A stretch of 64,000 nucleotides of DNA, taken from contig NZ_PRLC01000003.1 of assembly GCF_003287455.1 (NCBI RefSeq), forward strand, positions 1-64,000. The letters run 5' to 3'. Under the pieces are notes generated by a model. It ran no database searches, was not told where the DNA came from, and saw nothing but the letters and a program-made list of their open reading frames with translations. Origin of the DNA: Faecalibacterium hattorii (GTDB lineage Bacteria; Bacillota; Clostridia; Oscillospirales; Ruminococcaceae). Of the stretch, positions 46,311-54,411 are shown piece by piece (positions within the stretch are counted from its first letter, which is position 1; every line of letters starts with the position of its first letter). The position numbers and the translations under genes are program-made.

Positions 46311-47275
46311 CAGGTATGTTCTTTTGCCAATTGTTCGGCCAGCCGCTTCATCCCGGCCCGGACTTGTTCCGGGGCGGTGATCTCCACTTTGCCGCCAAAG
46401 CCCGCCACCCAGCCGTAGAAGGGTTCGCTGACGCAGATGGGGACGTCGAAGTGGAAATGGCCGTCCTCTTCGGGCAGGAAGAGGGGCGACGCGCCGAAGC
46501 GCTCCCGCATGGCGTCTTCCAAGCCCGCCGCGCACCGCAGGGTGACGCGGGCTTCGGGGCCGCCGTACATGCTGAAATGCTTTTTCAGGTAGGCGGGCAG
46601 GTCGAAGTCCGCAAACTCCGCCTTGCCCCGGCGGGGTTCGTCCAGAACCCGGACGCCGGACATCTTGTCCACCCGGTAGTGGCGGATGCCCACCGGCTCC
46701 TTTTCGTCCTGATAGGCGATGAGGTAGTAGCAGCCGTTCTCCCACGCCATCTGCCACGGGCTGATGGCCCGCTTTTCGGGGCGGCCCACCTTTTTGTAGT
46801 GGAACTCCACCATTTTCCCGGCGTTGATGGCCTCGTGCAGCGCGTCCACGCTGTAGAGCAGGCTCTTGCTGTCGGTCTTGGGGCGGCCGTCCACATAGAC
46901 CTGCCGCTGGAGCTGGCTGCCCTCGTAGTTGGAGCAGAGCTTTTCCAGCTTTCGGATCAAGCGGCGGCTCGTGGCGCTGGACACCACCCGGCTGGCCTGT
47001 ACGGCGTCTACCAGCAGCTTGAGCTCCGCGAGGTCGAACATCCGGCTGGCCATGTAGTAGCCGCCGCCGCGCCCCCGCCGCAGCCGGATCTCATACCCCA
47101 GCGCGTTGAGGGCATCGATGTCGCTGTACACACTCTTGCGCTCGCAGAGGATGCCCTGCTGTTCCAGCAGCCTGACCAGCTGGGGCACGTTCAGCAGATG
47201 GTTTTCGTCGGTCTGGGTCTCAAAGATGCGCAAAAGCGCGAGCAGCTTGGATTTCTGGCCTTCCTGCTTGGGCAT
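46310..47275 (-). CDS. WYL-domain transcriptional regulator at the end of the aro operon
   Basis: 321 residues. An N-terminal winged helix ('LLNVPQLVRLLEQQGILCERKSVYSDIDALNALGYEIRL') is of DeoR/YafY type. A central WYL domain ('INAGKMVEFHYKKVGRPEKRAISPWQMAWENGCYYLIAY') and the C-terminal WCX-like part follow. WYL domains bind small ligands or nucleic acids. GAGGTG lies 6 nt before the ATG and the gene begins 9 nt after tyrA, so it is translated from the aro transcript. It could be the regulator that binds the palindrome at the operon promoter; that is inference. Confidence 0.88.
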   Translation of the reverse strand: MPKQEGQKSKLLALLRIFETQTDENHLLNVPQLVRLLEQQGILCERKSVYSDIDALNALGYEIRLRRGRGGGYYMASRMFDLAELKLLVDAVQASRVVSSATSRRLIRKLEKLCSNYEGSQLQRQVYVDGRPKTDSKSLLYSVDALHEAINAGKMVEFHYKKVGRPEKRAISPWQMAWENGCYYLIAYQDEKEPVGIRHYRVDKMSGVRVLDEPRRGKAEFADFDLPAYLKKHFSMYGGPEARVTLRCAAGLEDAMRERFGASPLFLPEEDGHFHFDVPICVSEPFYGWVAGFGGKVEITAPEQVRAGMKRLAEQLAKEHT

Positions 47276-47284
47276 ACAAACACC

Positions 47285-48148
47285 TCATTCGGGGAGCTTT
47301 TTGTCGAACGCCGCGCGGCGCCGGGTGGACAGGCGGAACATCTCTTCGAGCTTTTCGCGGTCGCCCGCCACCAGCGCGTTGCGCAGTGCGCCGAGCGCCG
47401 CGTCGAACTGGTCGATCTCGGAGATGAGGTTTTCCTTGTTCCAGAGGAACAGCTCCGCCCACATTTTATCGTTGATGCGTGCGATGCGGGTCAGGTCACG
47501 GAAGGAGTCGCCCGTATATTCGCACAGGGAGGTATTGTCGTTGGCGCACATCAGGCTGACGGCGATGGCGTGGCACAGCTGGCTGACGTAGCCGATCATC
47601 TTATCGTGCTCTTCCACGGTCAGGGTGCAGATGTGCTTGAATCCCAGTACCTCGGCCAACTCCTTCGCCCACGCGATGCCCGCCGGGGTGTTCTTCTCCG
47701 TGGGGGTGATGATGAAGTTCGCCGGGGCGAAGTTCACCTCCGCCGCGTGCTCCACGCTGGAAGTCTCCCGCCCCGCCATGGGGTGACTGGCGATGAACTC
47801 CACACCGTCCGGGCAGAGGGCCTGCACCGGCTCCACAAGGCCGGTCTTGACGCCGGACACATCCGTGAAGATGCAGCCGGGCTTGAGGAGGGCGCCGTAG
47901 GTCTTGAACCACTCGATCAGAGCCGTGGGGTACAGGCCGAAGATGATATGGTCGGCCTCCCGCACAAGATCCTCAAAATCGTGGGTCTTGCCGCTGGCGA
48001 TGTAGCCCTGATCCAGCGCATACTGCAAATGGCCCTCGCTGCGGTTGATGCCGTCCACATGGAACCCGGCCTTGGTCAGCTCCAGCGCGTACTTGCCGCC
48101 CAGCAGACCCAGACCCACAACGAGATAACGCTTTGTTTTATCCAACAT
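47285..48148 (-). CDS. tyrA: prephenate dehydrogenase
   Basis: 287 residues, NAD-binding start 'YLVVGLGLLGGKYALELTKAGFHVDGINR' and the family motifs 'DVSGVKTGLVEPVQAL', 'FIASHPMAGRETSSVEHA'. The catalytic His is in 'SHPMAG'. It oxidises prephenate to 4-hydroxyphenylpyruvate for tyrosine. There is no C-terminal ACT domain, so tyrosine feedback by that route is not expected. The start overlaps the end of aroA by 11 nt. Confidence 0.92.
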   Translation of the reverse strand: MLDKTKRYLVVGLGLLGGKYALELTKAGFHVDGINRSEGHLQYALDQGYIASGKTHDFEDLVREADHIIFGLYPTALIEWFKTYGALLKPGCIFTDVSGVKTGLVEPVQALCPDGVEFIASHPMAGRETSSVEHAAEVNFAPANFIITPTEKNTPAGIAWAKELAEVLGFKHICTLTVEEHDKMIGYVSQLCHAIAVSLMCANDNTSLCEYTGDSFRDLTRIARINDKMWAELFLWNKENLISEIDQFDAALGALRNALVAGDREKLEEMFRLSTRRRAAFDKKLPE

Positions 48149-49412
48149 CCTGTACCTCCGCGCCCAATGGCTTGATGGCTGTAAAGAAATTCGGCCAGCT
48201 CTTCGTGACGGCCTCGGCTTCCGCGATGGGCAGCTTCAGCCCCGCCGCCAGCGCCAGCACCGCAAGGCTCATGACGACCCGGTGGTCGTTGTGGCCGGAA
48301 AGGACTTCGCCCGGCGCATGGAGCGCCCCGGCGCAGCCTGTGATGGTGATGGTGCCGCCCTCGCTGGACAGCACCCCGCCGCACTTGCGCAGTTCCATCT
48401 CCATGGCCTCGATGCGGTCGCTCTCCTTGATGCGGAGGCGCTCCGCGTTCCGGATGACCGTCGTCCCCTCGCACAGCAGCCCCAGCACCATCAGCACGGG
48501 GCCGAGGTCCGGGCAGTCGGCAAGGTCGATGTCGGTGCCGTGGAGCGGCGCTTGTTCAAAGACGATGCCCGCCGCCGTGGGGGTGAACTTTGCCCCGCAG
48601 CGGCGCAGGATATCCAGAATGGCGGCGTCGCCCTGCAATGTCTTCTCGGCAAGGCCGGTCAGGGTCACCCCGCCGGCCACGGCCCCCAGCACCGCCGGGA
48701 ACGCGGCCTGACTGTAATCCCCCTCCACGGTGTAATCGCAGGGGTGGTATTCCTGCCCGCCGGAGATCTCCAGCGTCGTTTCGTCCAGCCAGCGGCTCTC
48801 CACGCCAAAGGCGGCTTGGACCGCGCGGGTCATGTCGATGTAGCTGCGGCTCTCCACCGGCGGCAGCAGACGGAGGGTGCTGGTCCCCGCCAGAAGCGGC
48901 AGCGCGAACAGCAGCCCGCTGATGAACTGGCTGGACACATTGCCCTCCAGCGTGTAATCCCCGCTGGAAAGGAGTCCTTCCACGGTCAGGCCGGAAGGCG
49001 TCTGCTCAAACCGCAGGCCCTTGGCCCGGTAAAGTTCTTCATACACTGACTGGGGCCGTTCCATCAGCCGCCCCCGGCCCACAAAGGTGATTTCTTGGCC
49101 GGTCAGGCTGGCCAGCGGGATCAAAAAGCGCAGGGTGCTGCCGCTCTCGCAGCAGTCCACCGGGGCCGAAACGGGCCGAAACTGCCCCAGCCCCTCCACC
49201 ACGGCGTCGTTTTCGCCGGTGGTGACGCGGGCGCAGAGCTGGCCCGCCGCCGCGAGGGTCGCCGCAATGTCCTTGCTGAATTCGAGGTTGCGGATGTGGG
49301 ACGTGCCCTTTGACAGCGCCGCACAGAGCACCGCCCGGTGGGCCATACTCTTGCTGGGGGGCGCGGCAATGGCTCCCCCGATCTCTTGCGCGCGTTCTAC
49401 TGTTACGACCAT
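48138..49412 (-). CDS. aroA: EPSP synthase (3-phosphoshikimate 1-carboxyvinyltransferase)
   Basis: 424 residues. 'IAAPPSKSMAHRAVLCAAL' (PEP/S3P site), 'DCCESGSTLRFLIPLASL' (S-G-S-T-x-R), 'GDYSQAAFPAVLGAVAG' and 'RIKESDRIEAMEMELRKCGG' are the signatures. It joins shikimate-3-phosphate and PEP, the sixth step of the pathway. The ATG at 49412 is one nt beyond the aroF stop; in-frame Mets upstream lie inside aroF. Coupling with both neighbours is likely. Confidence 0.94.
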   Translation of the reverse strand: MVVTVERAQEIGGAIAAPPSKSMAHRAVLCAALSKGTSHIRNLEFSKDIAATLAAAGQLCARVTTGENDAVVEGLGQFRPVSAPVDCCESGSTLRFLIPLASLTGQEITFVGRGRLMERPQSVYEELYRAKGLRFEQTPSGLTVEGLLSSGDYTLEGNVSSQFISGLLFALPLLAGTSTLRLLPPVESRSYIDMTRAVQAAFGVESRWLDETTLEISGGQEYHPCDYTVEGDYSQAAFPAVLGAVAGGVTLTGLAEKTLQGDAAILDILRRCGAKFTPTAAGIVFEQAPLHGTDIDLADCPDLGPVLMVLGLLCEGTTVIRNAERLRIKESDRIEAMEMELRKCGGVLSSEGGTITITGCAGALHAPGEVLSGHNDHRVVMSLAVLALAAGLKLPIAEAEAVTKSWPNFFTAIKPLGAEVQDVG

Positions 49413-49413
49413 C

Positions 49414-50430
49414 TTACATATCCCGCCCGATGGCCCATGCGACCTGACGGCACTTTGCCATGGCCTGTGCAAAGGCATCCGGGGTCAGGCACTGGGCACC
49501 GTCGCTCCATGCGTGGCGGGGGTCGTAGTGGACTTCCACTTCCAGACCGTCGGCACCGGCGGCCACGGCAGCGATCATCATCGGCTCCACGAGGTTCGAC
49601 TTGCCGGTGGCGTGGCTGGGGTCCACGATGACGGGCAGATGAGTCTTTTCGTGGATGATGGGCACAGCGGAGAGGTCGAGGGTGTTGCGGGTGTACTTCT
49701 CGAACGTACGGATGCCGCGCTCGCAGAGGATGACCTGCTCGTTGCCGCCCGCCATGATATACTCGGCGCTCATGATCCACTCTTCGATGGTGTTGCACAG
49801 GCCGCGCTTGAGCAGCACCGGCTTGTGCATCTTGCCGACGGCCTTCAGCAGCTGGAAGTTCTGCATGTTGCGGGCACCGATCTGCACCACATCCACGTAC
49901 TCTTCAAATTCGGGGATGCGGTCCTCGCTCATCAGCTCGGAAACGATGGGCAGACCGGTGGCCTCGCGGGCCTTGACCATGTCGAGGATGCCCTCGGTCT
50001 CAAGGCCTTGGAAGGAGTAGGGAGAGGTGCGGGGCTTGTAAGCACCGCCGCGGAAGAGGGCTGCGCCGCCCGCCTTGACGCTCTGGGCGATGCGCAGGGC
50101 CTGTTCCTCCCCCTCGATGCTGCAGGGGCCCGCCATGACGGCGATCTTCTCCTTGCCGCCGATCTTGACGCCGCCGCAATCGATGACGGAATCGGCCGGG
50201 TGGAACAGGCGGTTCGCGCGCTTATAGGGCGCGGAAACGCGGGTCACGTTGTCGATCCACGGGTTCGCGAGGACATCGCGCTCGTCGATCTTGGTGGTGT
50301 CGCCCACAAGGCCGAAGACGTTGTAATCCTTGCCGGTAATGAGGGTGACATCGAGGCCCTGCTTCTCGAAGCGGTCCACGATCTTTTCCAGTTCTTCCTT
50401 GGGGGTGCCTTTTTTGGTGGAGATGATCAT
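49414..50430 (-). CDS. aroF: 3-deoxy-7-phosphoheptulonate (DAHP) synthase, Thermotoga/B. subtilis-type
   Basis: 338 residues. The N-terminal ferredoxin-like regulatory domain (1-70, '[35 protein letters not shown]') precedes the type I-beta DAHP synthase barrel: '[15 protein letters not shown]', '[18 protein letters not shown]', '[18 protein letters not shown]', '[12 protein letters not shown]'. It starts the shikimate pathway from PEP and erythrose-4-phosphate. The N-terminal domain usually carries Tyr/Phe feedback. Start 50430 has a weak purine-rich site; a hairpin repeat lies between it and aroQ. Confidence 0.94.
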   Translation of the reverse strand: MIISTKKGTPKEELEKIVDRFEKQGLDVTLITGKDYNVFGLVGDTTKIDERDVLANPWIDNVTRVSAPYKRANRLFHPADSVIDCGGVKIGGKEKIAVMAGPCSIEGEEQALRIAQSVKAGGAALFRGGAYKPRTSPYSFQGLETEGILDMVKAREATGLPIVSELMSEDRIPEFEEYVDVVQIGARNMQNFQLLKAVGKMHKPVLLKRGLCNTIEEWIMSAEYIMAGGNEQVILCERGIRTFEKYTRNTLDLSAVPIIHEKTHLPVIVDPSHATGKSNLVEPMMIAAVAAGADGLEVEVHYDPRHAWSDGAQCLTPDAFAQAMAKCRQVAWAIGRDM

Positions 50431-50470
50431 CTTCGTTCGTCCCTTTCCCTTTTTGATCTTTTTTCCTCTA

Positions 50471-50514
50471 AAAGCTCCCACTCTGGGGGAGCTGGCGCGG
50501 AGCGCCTGAGAGGG
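50471..50514. repeat. interspersed hairpin repeat (copy 5), inside the aro operon
   Basis: AGCTCCCACTCTGGGGGAGCTGGC, then GCGGAGCGC, then CTGAGAGGG, which ends at the aroQ stop (50515-50517). The position relative to the upstream stop codon is the same as for copy 1 at hisH. Confidence 0.75.
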
Positions 50515-50979
50515 CTATTGTACCATATGCGATTGTGCGCTGCCGTCCAGCCGGAGCAGCTGCACAAGATAGCTGCACGCATGAAGATAGCCGCTGATGC
50601 CCTCGCCCGCGAACCGGCCCTGACAGCCGAAGGAGACGACGTCCGTGTTCCGGAAGGATTCGCGGCCGCTGGGGTCATGGAGCATCACTTCCACGGCGGG
50701 CACGCCGCACAGCTGCAATGCTTCAAGGATGGCCACGCTGTAATAGGCGTAGCCGCCCGGATTGATGATGATGCCGTCGGCGCGGCCCGCCGCCGACTGG
50801 ATCTCGTCGATGATGTCGCCCTCGTGGTTCGACTGGAAGAAGTCCGGCTCGATGCCCATCTGCTGACAGCAGACGTCCAGATAATCCAGCAGGGCGTTGT
50901 AATCGATCTCGCCCTCCACGCCGGGTTCGGTGAACCGGGCCATGTTGACGTTGGGGCCGTTAATGAACAAAAATCGCAT
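50515..50979 (-). CDS. aroQ: divergent type II dehydroquinate dehydratase (AroQ-like)
   Basis: 154 residues, the length of AroQ. The fold motifs are recognisable: 'FLFINGPNVNMARFTEP', 'FFQSNHEGDIIDEIQSA', 'GIIINPGGYAYYSVAILEAL' and 'PAVEVMLHD'. Against the usual 'NGPNLNLLG.REP..YG', 'NPGAYTHTS' and 'EVH.SN', the catalytic Tyr, the His of 'THTS' and the His of 'EVH.SN' are all replaced. The Arg of the first loop is shifted. It may be a functional variant or a structural relic. It is translated from an ATG overlapping aroE-aroK by 20 nt, with GGAGG 6 nt upstream. The aro operon contains no other candidate for this step. Confidence 0.75.
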   Translation of the reverse strand: MRFLFINGPNVNMARFTEPGVEGEIDYNALLDYLDVCCQQMGIEPDFFQSNHEGDIIDEIQSAAGRADGIIINPGGYAYYSVAILEALQLCGVPAVEVMLHDPSGRESFRNTDVVSFGCQGRFAGEGISGYLHACSYLVQLLRLDGSAQSHMVQ

Positions 50980-52222
50980 CCAGTGCCTCCAGTGCCGCCG
51001 CCACGGCATCCGCAGCGGTGGTCTTGTTCGGGATGACCGCATCCGCCGCCGCAAGATAGAGCGGGCGGCGCTGGGCTTCCATTTCTTTCAGCGCGTCGGT
51101 GCTGCTGGAGAGCGGACGCCCGCCGCCCACCGCAAGGTCTTCCAGCGGGCGGTCGATGAAGAGCACCACGCCGTTCTGGCGCAGAGCCCGCAGATTTTCG
51201 GGCCGCTTGATGACGCCGCCCCCGCAGGAGAGCACCTGACGGCCCTCCTTGGCAAAGCGGGCGGTCTGCTCCGCTTCCTTGGCGCGGAACCCGTCCTCGC
51301 CCTCGGCGGCGAAGATGTCCGGGATGCTGCGGCCCTCGGCCTTGACGATCTCCTCGTCGAGGTCCACGAACCGCTTGCCCAGTTTCTCAGCCAGTGCGCG
51401 GCCGATGGTGGTCTTGCCGGAGGAGGGCATCCCGATGAGGGCCACGTTCAGCTGCTCTCTGCGGAGCGCCGCCGTGATGGTGCGGATCTCGCCGGGGGCA
51501 TCATCGAACTTGCGGTCGAGGAAGCATTCCGCCGCATACACGGCCTGTGCCACCAGCATTTCGAGGCCGCCCACGGCCACCGGCACCTCGGCTTCCTCGG
51601 CGCGGAGGATGAGTTCGGTCTTATCCGGGTTGTAAACCACATCGAGGACGGCTTCCAGCCCCGGCATGGCCGCCACGTCCAGATTGCAGGCGCCGACGTT
51701 CGGGTACATGCCCGCCGGGGTGGTGTTGATGACGATCTGCGCCCCGCTGTGCACCGCTTCCGCATAGGAAAGCTCCCCCTTTGCGGGGTCGGGGTTCCGG
51801 CTGACGGTCAGCACCTTGGCCGCGCCCTTGTCCTTCGCCACCGCGCTGGTGGTGTTGTGGGTGCCGCCGGTGCCGAGGATCAGCACGGTCTTGCCCGAAA
51901 AATCCACTCCATGCGCATCGGCGAGGTAGGCGAAGCCGAGGTAATCGGTGTTGTAGCCGCAGAGCAAACCGTTTTTGTTCACCACGGTGTTCACGGCCCC
52001 GATGGCCTTGGCGCGGGGGTCAATATAGGAGCAGTATTCCATGACCAGCCGCTTATAGGGGATGGTCACATTGATGGCCTTGAACTGCCGCTTCTGCAAA
52101 AAGGTCCGCGCCTCGGCCTCAGTGGGCAGGGGGCACAGGTCATACCGGTAGCCGCAGAGCATCTCGTGGATGATCTTCGAGTACGAGTGACCGAGCTTTG
52201 CGCCGATGAGTCCGTATTCCAT
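50960..52222 (-). CDS. aroEK: shikimate dehydrogenase - shikimate kinase fusion
   Basis: 420 residues. Residues 1-250 are AroE: 'INVTIPYKRLVMEY' with catalytic Lys, 'GYNTDYLGFAYL' with Asp and 'VLILGTGGTHNTTSAVAKDKGA' for NADP binding. Residues 255-420 are AroK: 'ALIGMPSSGKTTIGRALAEKLGKRFVDLDEEI' (Walker A, shikimate Asp), 'LSCGGGVIKRPENL' and 'RRPLYLAAAD'. It reduces dehydroshikimate and phosphorylates shikimate. The frame is continuous. It starts one base before the aroC stop region, without overlap. Confidence 0.93.
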   Translation of the reverse strand: MEYGLIGAKLGHSYSKIIHEMLCGYRYDLCPLPTEAEARTFLQKRQFKAINVTIPYKRLVMEYCSYIDPRAKAIGAVNTVVNKNGLLCGYNTDYLGFAYLADAHGVDFSGKTVLILGTGGTHNTTSAVAKDKGAAKVLTVSRNPDPAKGELSYAEAVHSGAQIVINTTPAGMYPNVGACNLDVAAMPGLEAVLDVVYNPDKTELILRAEEAEVPVAVGGLEMLVAQAVYAAECFLDRKFDDAPGEIRTITAALRREQLNVALIGMPSSGKTTIGRALAEKLGKRFVDLDEEIVKAEGRSIPDIFAAEGEDGFRAKEAEQTARFAKEGRQVLSCGGGVIKRPENLRALRQNGVVLFIDRPLEDLAVGGGRPLSSSTDALKEMEAQRRPLYLAAADAVIPNKTTAADAVAAALEALDAIFVH

Positions 52223-53365
52223 TTACAGCTCCTCCTTGCGATAGCTTGTGGGGTGCTCCATCCACGCCATGCCGTACTTGGCAGTCAGCAGGTCGCCGAC
52301 GGCCAGCGCCGCCGCACAGGTCTGCACGATGGCGGCGCGGGGCACGATGCAGGGGTCGTGGCGGCCCTGAATGGAGAGTTCCACATTCTGTTTTGCAATA
52401 TAATCCACGGTGTCCTGCTGTTTATAGATGCTGGGCGTCGGCTTGACCACGGTACGGAAGACCACGGGCATCCCGTTGGAGATGCCGCCGTTCAGCCCCG
52501 CGTTGTGGTTGGTGGCCGTCACGATGTTGCTCCCCTTCATCCGAAAGGGGTCGTTGGCTTCGCTGCCCTTCTGGTCGGCGAAGCCGAAGCCGGTGCCGAA
52601 CTCGATGCCCTTGACGGCGGGGACCGAGAAGGCCATGTGGGCGATCTCACTTTCCACGCTGTCGAAATAGGGCTCGCCGACGCCCGCCGGGAGGCCGAGG
52701 ATGGCGGTCTCAAGGATGCCGCCCACACTGTCGCCCTCGCTGCCCGCCGCGCGGATGGCGTTCTTCATGGGCTCCTCGGCGTCCGCATCCAGCAGCGCGA
52801 AGCCGCCGCTTTGATTCAGCAGGGCCTCAGCCTGTGCAGCCAGCGCCGCCGGGTCGTTCAGGGCGAAGGGGGTGTCGGCCACCCCGGCGCACCGGCCGAT
52901 GTGGGTCACGATCTCGATGCCCGCTCGTTTCAGCGCCCCCAGCACGATGCCGCCGCCCGCCACGAGGGCCGCCGTGATCCGGCCGGAAAAGTGCCCGCCG
53001 CCCCGCGCGTCCTGAAAGCCGTGGTATTTGGCATAGGCCGTATAATCCGCGTGGCCGGGGCGAAGCAGGTCGGCGGTCTTGGCGTAATCGCCGCTGCGGG
53101 TGTTCTGGTTTTCGATCATCAGGGCGATGGCGGTGCCGATGGTCCGGCCGTTCAGCACGCCGGAAAGGAACTGGATCTTGTCCGCTTCCACGCGGGGGGT
53201 GGAAAGCCCGTCGCCCCGCGCCCGGCGCTTGTCCATGCAGAGGGCGAGGAATTCCTCGTCCACCGGCACGCCCGCCGCCATTCCATCCAGCACGGCCCCG
53301 ATGGCGCGGCCATGGCTCTCGCCGAAGATGGTCAGGGAGAGGTTGGAGCCAAAGGTGTTCTTCAT
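52223..53365 (-). CDS. aroC: chorismate synthase
   Basis: 380 residues. 'LTIFGESHGRAIGAVLDG', 'RRARGDGLSTPRVE', 'RPGHADYTAYAKY', 'DARGGGHFSGRITAALVAGG', 'KGSNIVTATNHNAGLNGGISNGMP' (FMN/EPSP sites) and 'RHDPCIVPRA' are family motifs. It needs reduced FMN and makes chorismate from EPSP. ATG 53365 is preferred over 53371 because GGAGG is 7 nt from 53365 and only about 1 nt from the other. Its start region overlaps the aroB stop. Confidence 0.95.
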   Translation of the reverse strand: MKNTFGSNLSLTIFGESHGRAIGAVLDGMAAGVPVDEEFLALCMDKRRARGDGLSTPRVEADKIQFLSGVLNGRTIGTAIALMIENQNTRSGDYAKTADLLRPGHADYTAYAKYHGFQDARGGGHFSGRITAALVAGGGIVLGALKRAGIEIVTHIGRCAGVADTPFALNDPAALAAQAEALLNQSGGFALLDADAEEPMKNAIRAAGSEGDSVGGILETAILGLPAGVGEPYFDSVESEIAHMAFSVPAVKGIEFGTGFGFADQKGSEANDPFRMKGSNIVTATNHNAGLNGGISNGMPVVFRTVVKPTPSIYKQQDTVDYIAKQNVELSIQGRHDPCIVPRAAIVQTCAAALAVGDLLTAKYGMAWMEHPTSYRKEEL

Positions 53366-53367
53366 GG

Positions 53368-54411
53368 TCATTCCTCCATGCCCAGCAGGGGGCGCAGCCC
53401 CTCCACCGGGATGGTCTCGGCCCGCCAGCAGCCGAGGCCCGGCACCTTGATGATGGTGATCTGACCGCCCTGCGCCTTTTTGTCGTGGAGCATCTCGGCC
53501 AGCACTTTTTCCTTATTGTAGGTGGTGCGCAGGGGCAGCCCCAAGCGGCGGTAGACCGCCCGCACCCGCTTTTGCAGCGCCTTCGACTCGATCATCGGCA
53601 GCATCCCCAGCGCCACGCACTCGCCGTGGAACAGGCCCACGGTGCGGCGGCCCTTGATGCCCTTGACGGCCTCGATGCCGTGGCCGATGGTGTGGCCGAA
53701 GTTCAGCGCCTTGCGCATCCCGTGCTCCGTCTCGTCCTGCTCGACGATGTTCTTCTTGAACCGGAGGCTTCGGTAGATGATCTCGTTGATCTGGCCGTCG
53801 ATGTCGCCCTTCTCAAAAATGGCAAACAGCTCCGGGTCGGCCAGAAGGCTGGCCTTGACTGCCTCGGCCAGACCGTTGATGTAATGGCGGCGGGGCAGGG
53901 TGGCGAGGGTGTCCGGGTCCACGATGACCAGCTTCGGCTGCCAGAATGCGCCCACGATGTTCTTGGTATCCCCCAGATCCACAGCCGTTTTGCCGCCGAT
54001 GGAGGAGTCGATCATGGAAAGGGTGGTGGTGGGGCAGTTGATGAAGTCGATGCCGCGCATGTAGATGGAAGCGGCAAATCCGGCCAAGTCGCCGGCCACG
54101 CCGCCGCCCACGGCCACCACAAGATCGCCCCGGCCCATGTGAAAGTCGAGCATCTGTTTCAGCACCGTTTCCAAAATTTTGAAGCTCTTGCTGGCTTCGC
54201 CCTGCGGCACGGTGATGATGACGGCATCGCGGCACTGATCCGCGACACGCTGGGCGTACTGGGCCGGAACGCCGCTGTCGGTCACGACGGCCACCTTGCG
54301 GTCCAGCCGGGCGAACTGATACAGATTTTCCAGCGCGCCGTTCTTCAGGATGATATCATAGCTGCGCTCGCCCAGATTCATGGTGAGCTTGGTTCCGATA
54401 AAGTCGCTCAT
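53368..54411 (-). CDS. aroB: 3-dehydroquinate synthase
   Basis: 347 residues. 'VVAVGGGVAGDLAGFAASIYMRGIDFINCPTTTLSMIDSSIGGKTAVD' region, 'IVGAFWQPKLVIVDPDTL', 'LRFKKNIVEQDETEHGMRKALNFGHTIGHGIEA' region and 'FHGECVALGMLPMIE' include the NAD and Zn ligands. It converts DAHP to dehydroquinate. Its ATG overlaps the pheA stop by ATGA. Confidence 0.95.
   Translation of the reverse strand: MSDFIGTKLTMNLGERSYDIILKNGALENLYQFARLDRKVAVVTDSGVPAQYAQRVADQCRDAVIITVPQGEASKSFKILETVLKQMLDFHMGRGDLVVAVGGGVAGDLAGFAASIYMRGIDFINCPTTTLSMIDSSIGGKTAVDLGDTKNIVGAFWQPKLVIVDPDTLATLPRRHYINGLAEAVKASLLADPELFAIFEKGDIDGQINEIIYRSLRFKKNIVEQDETEHGMRKALNFGHTIGHGIEAVKGIKGRRTVGLFHGECVALGMLPMIESKALQKRVRAVYRRLGLPLRTTYNKEKVLAEMLHDKKAQGGQITIIKVPGLGCWRAETIPVEGLRPLLGMEE

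Noticed and set aside
45923-48175. Plus-strand frame of 750 codons across the AAA+ end, WYL and tyrA genes
   Set aside because: It passes through a bidirectional terminator and lies opposite two genes with clear family motifs.
50930-53464. Plus-strand frame of 844 codons opposite aroE-aroK and aroC
   Set aside because: Antisense, low complexity, and opposite enzymes with intact active-site motifs.
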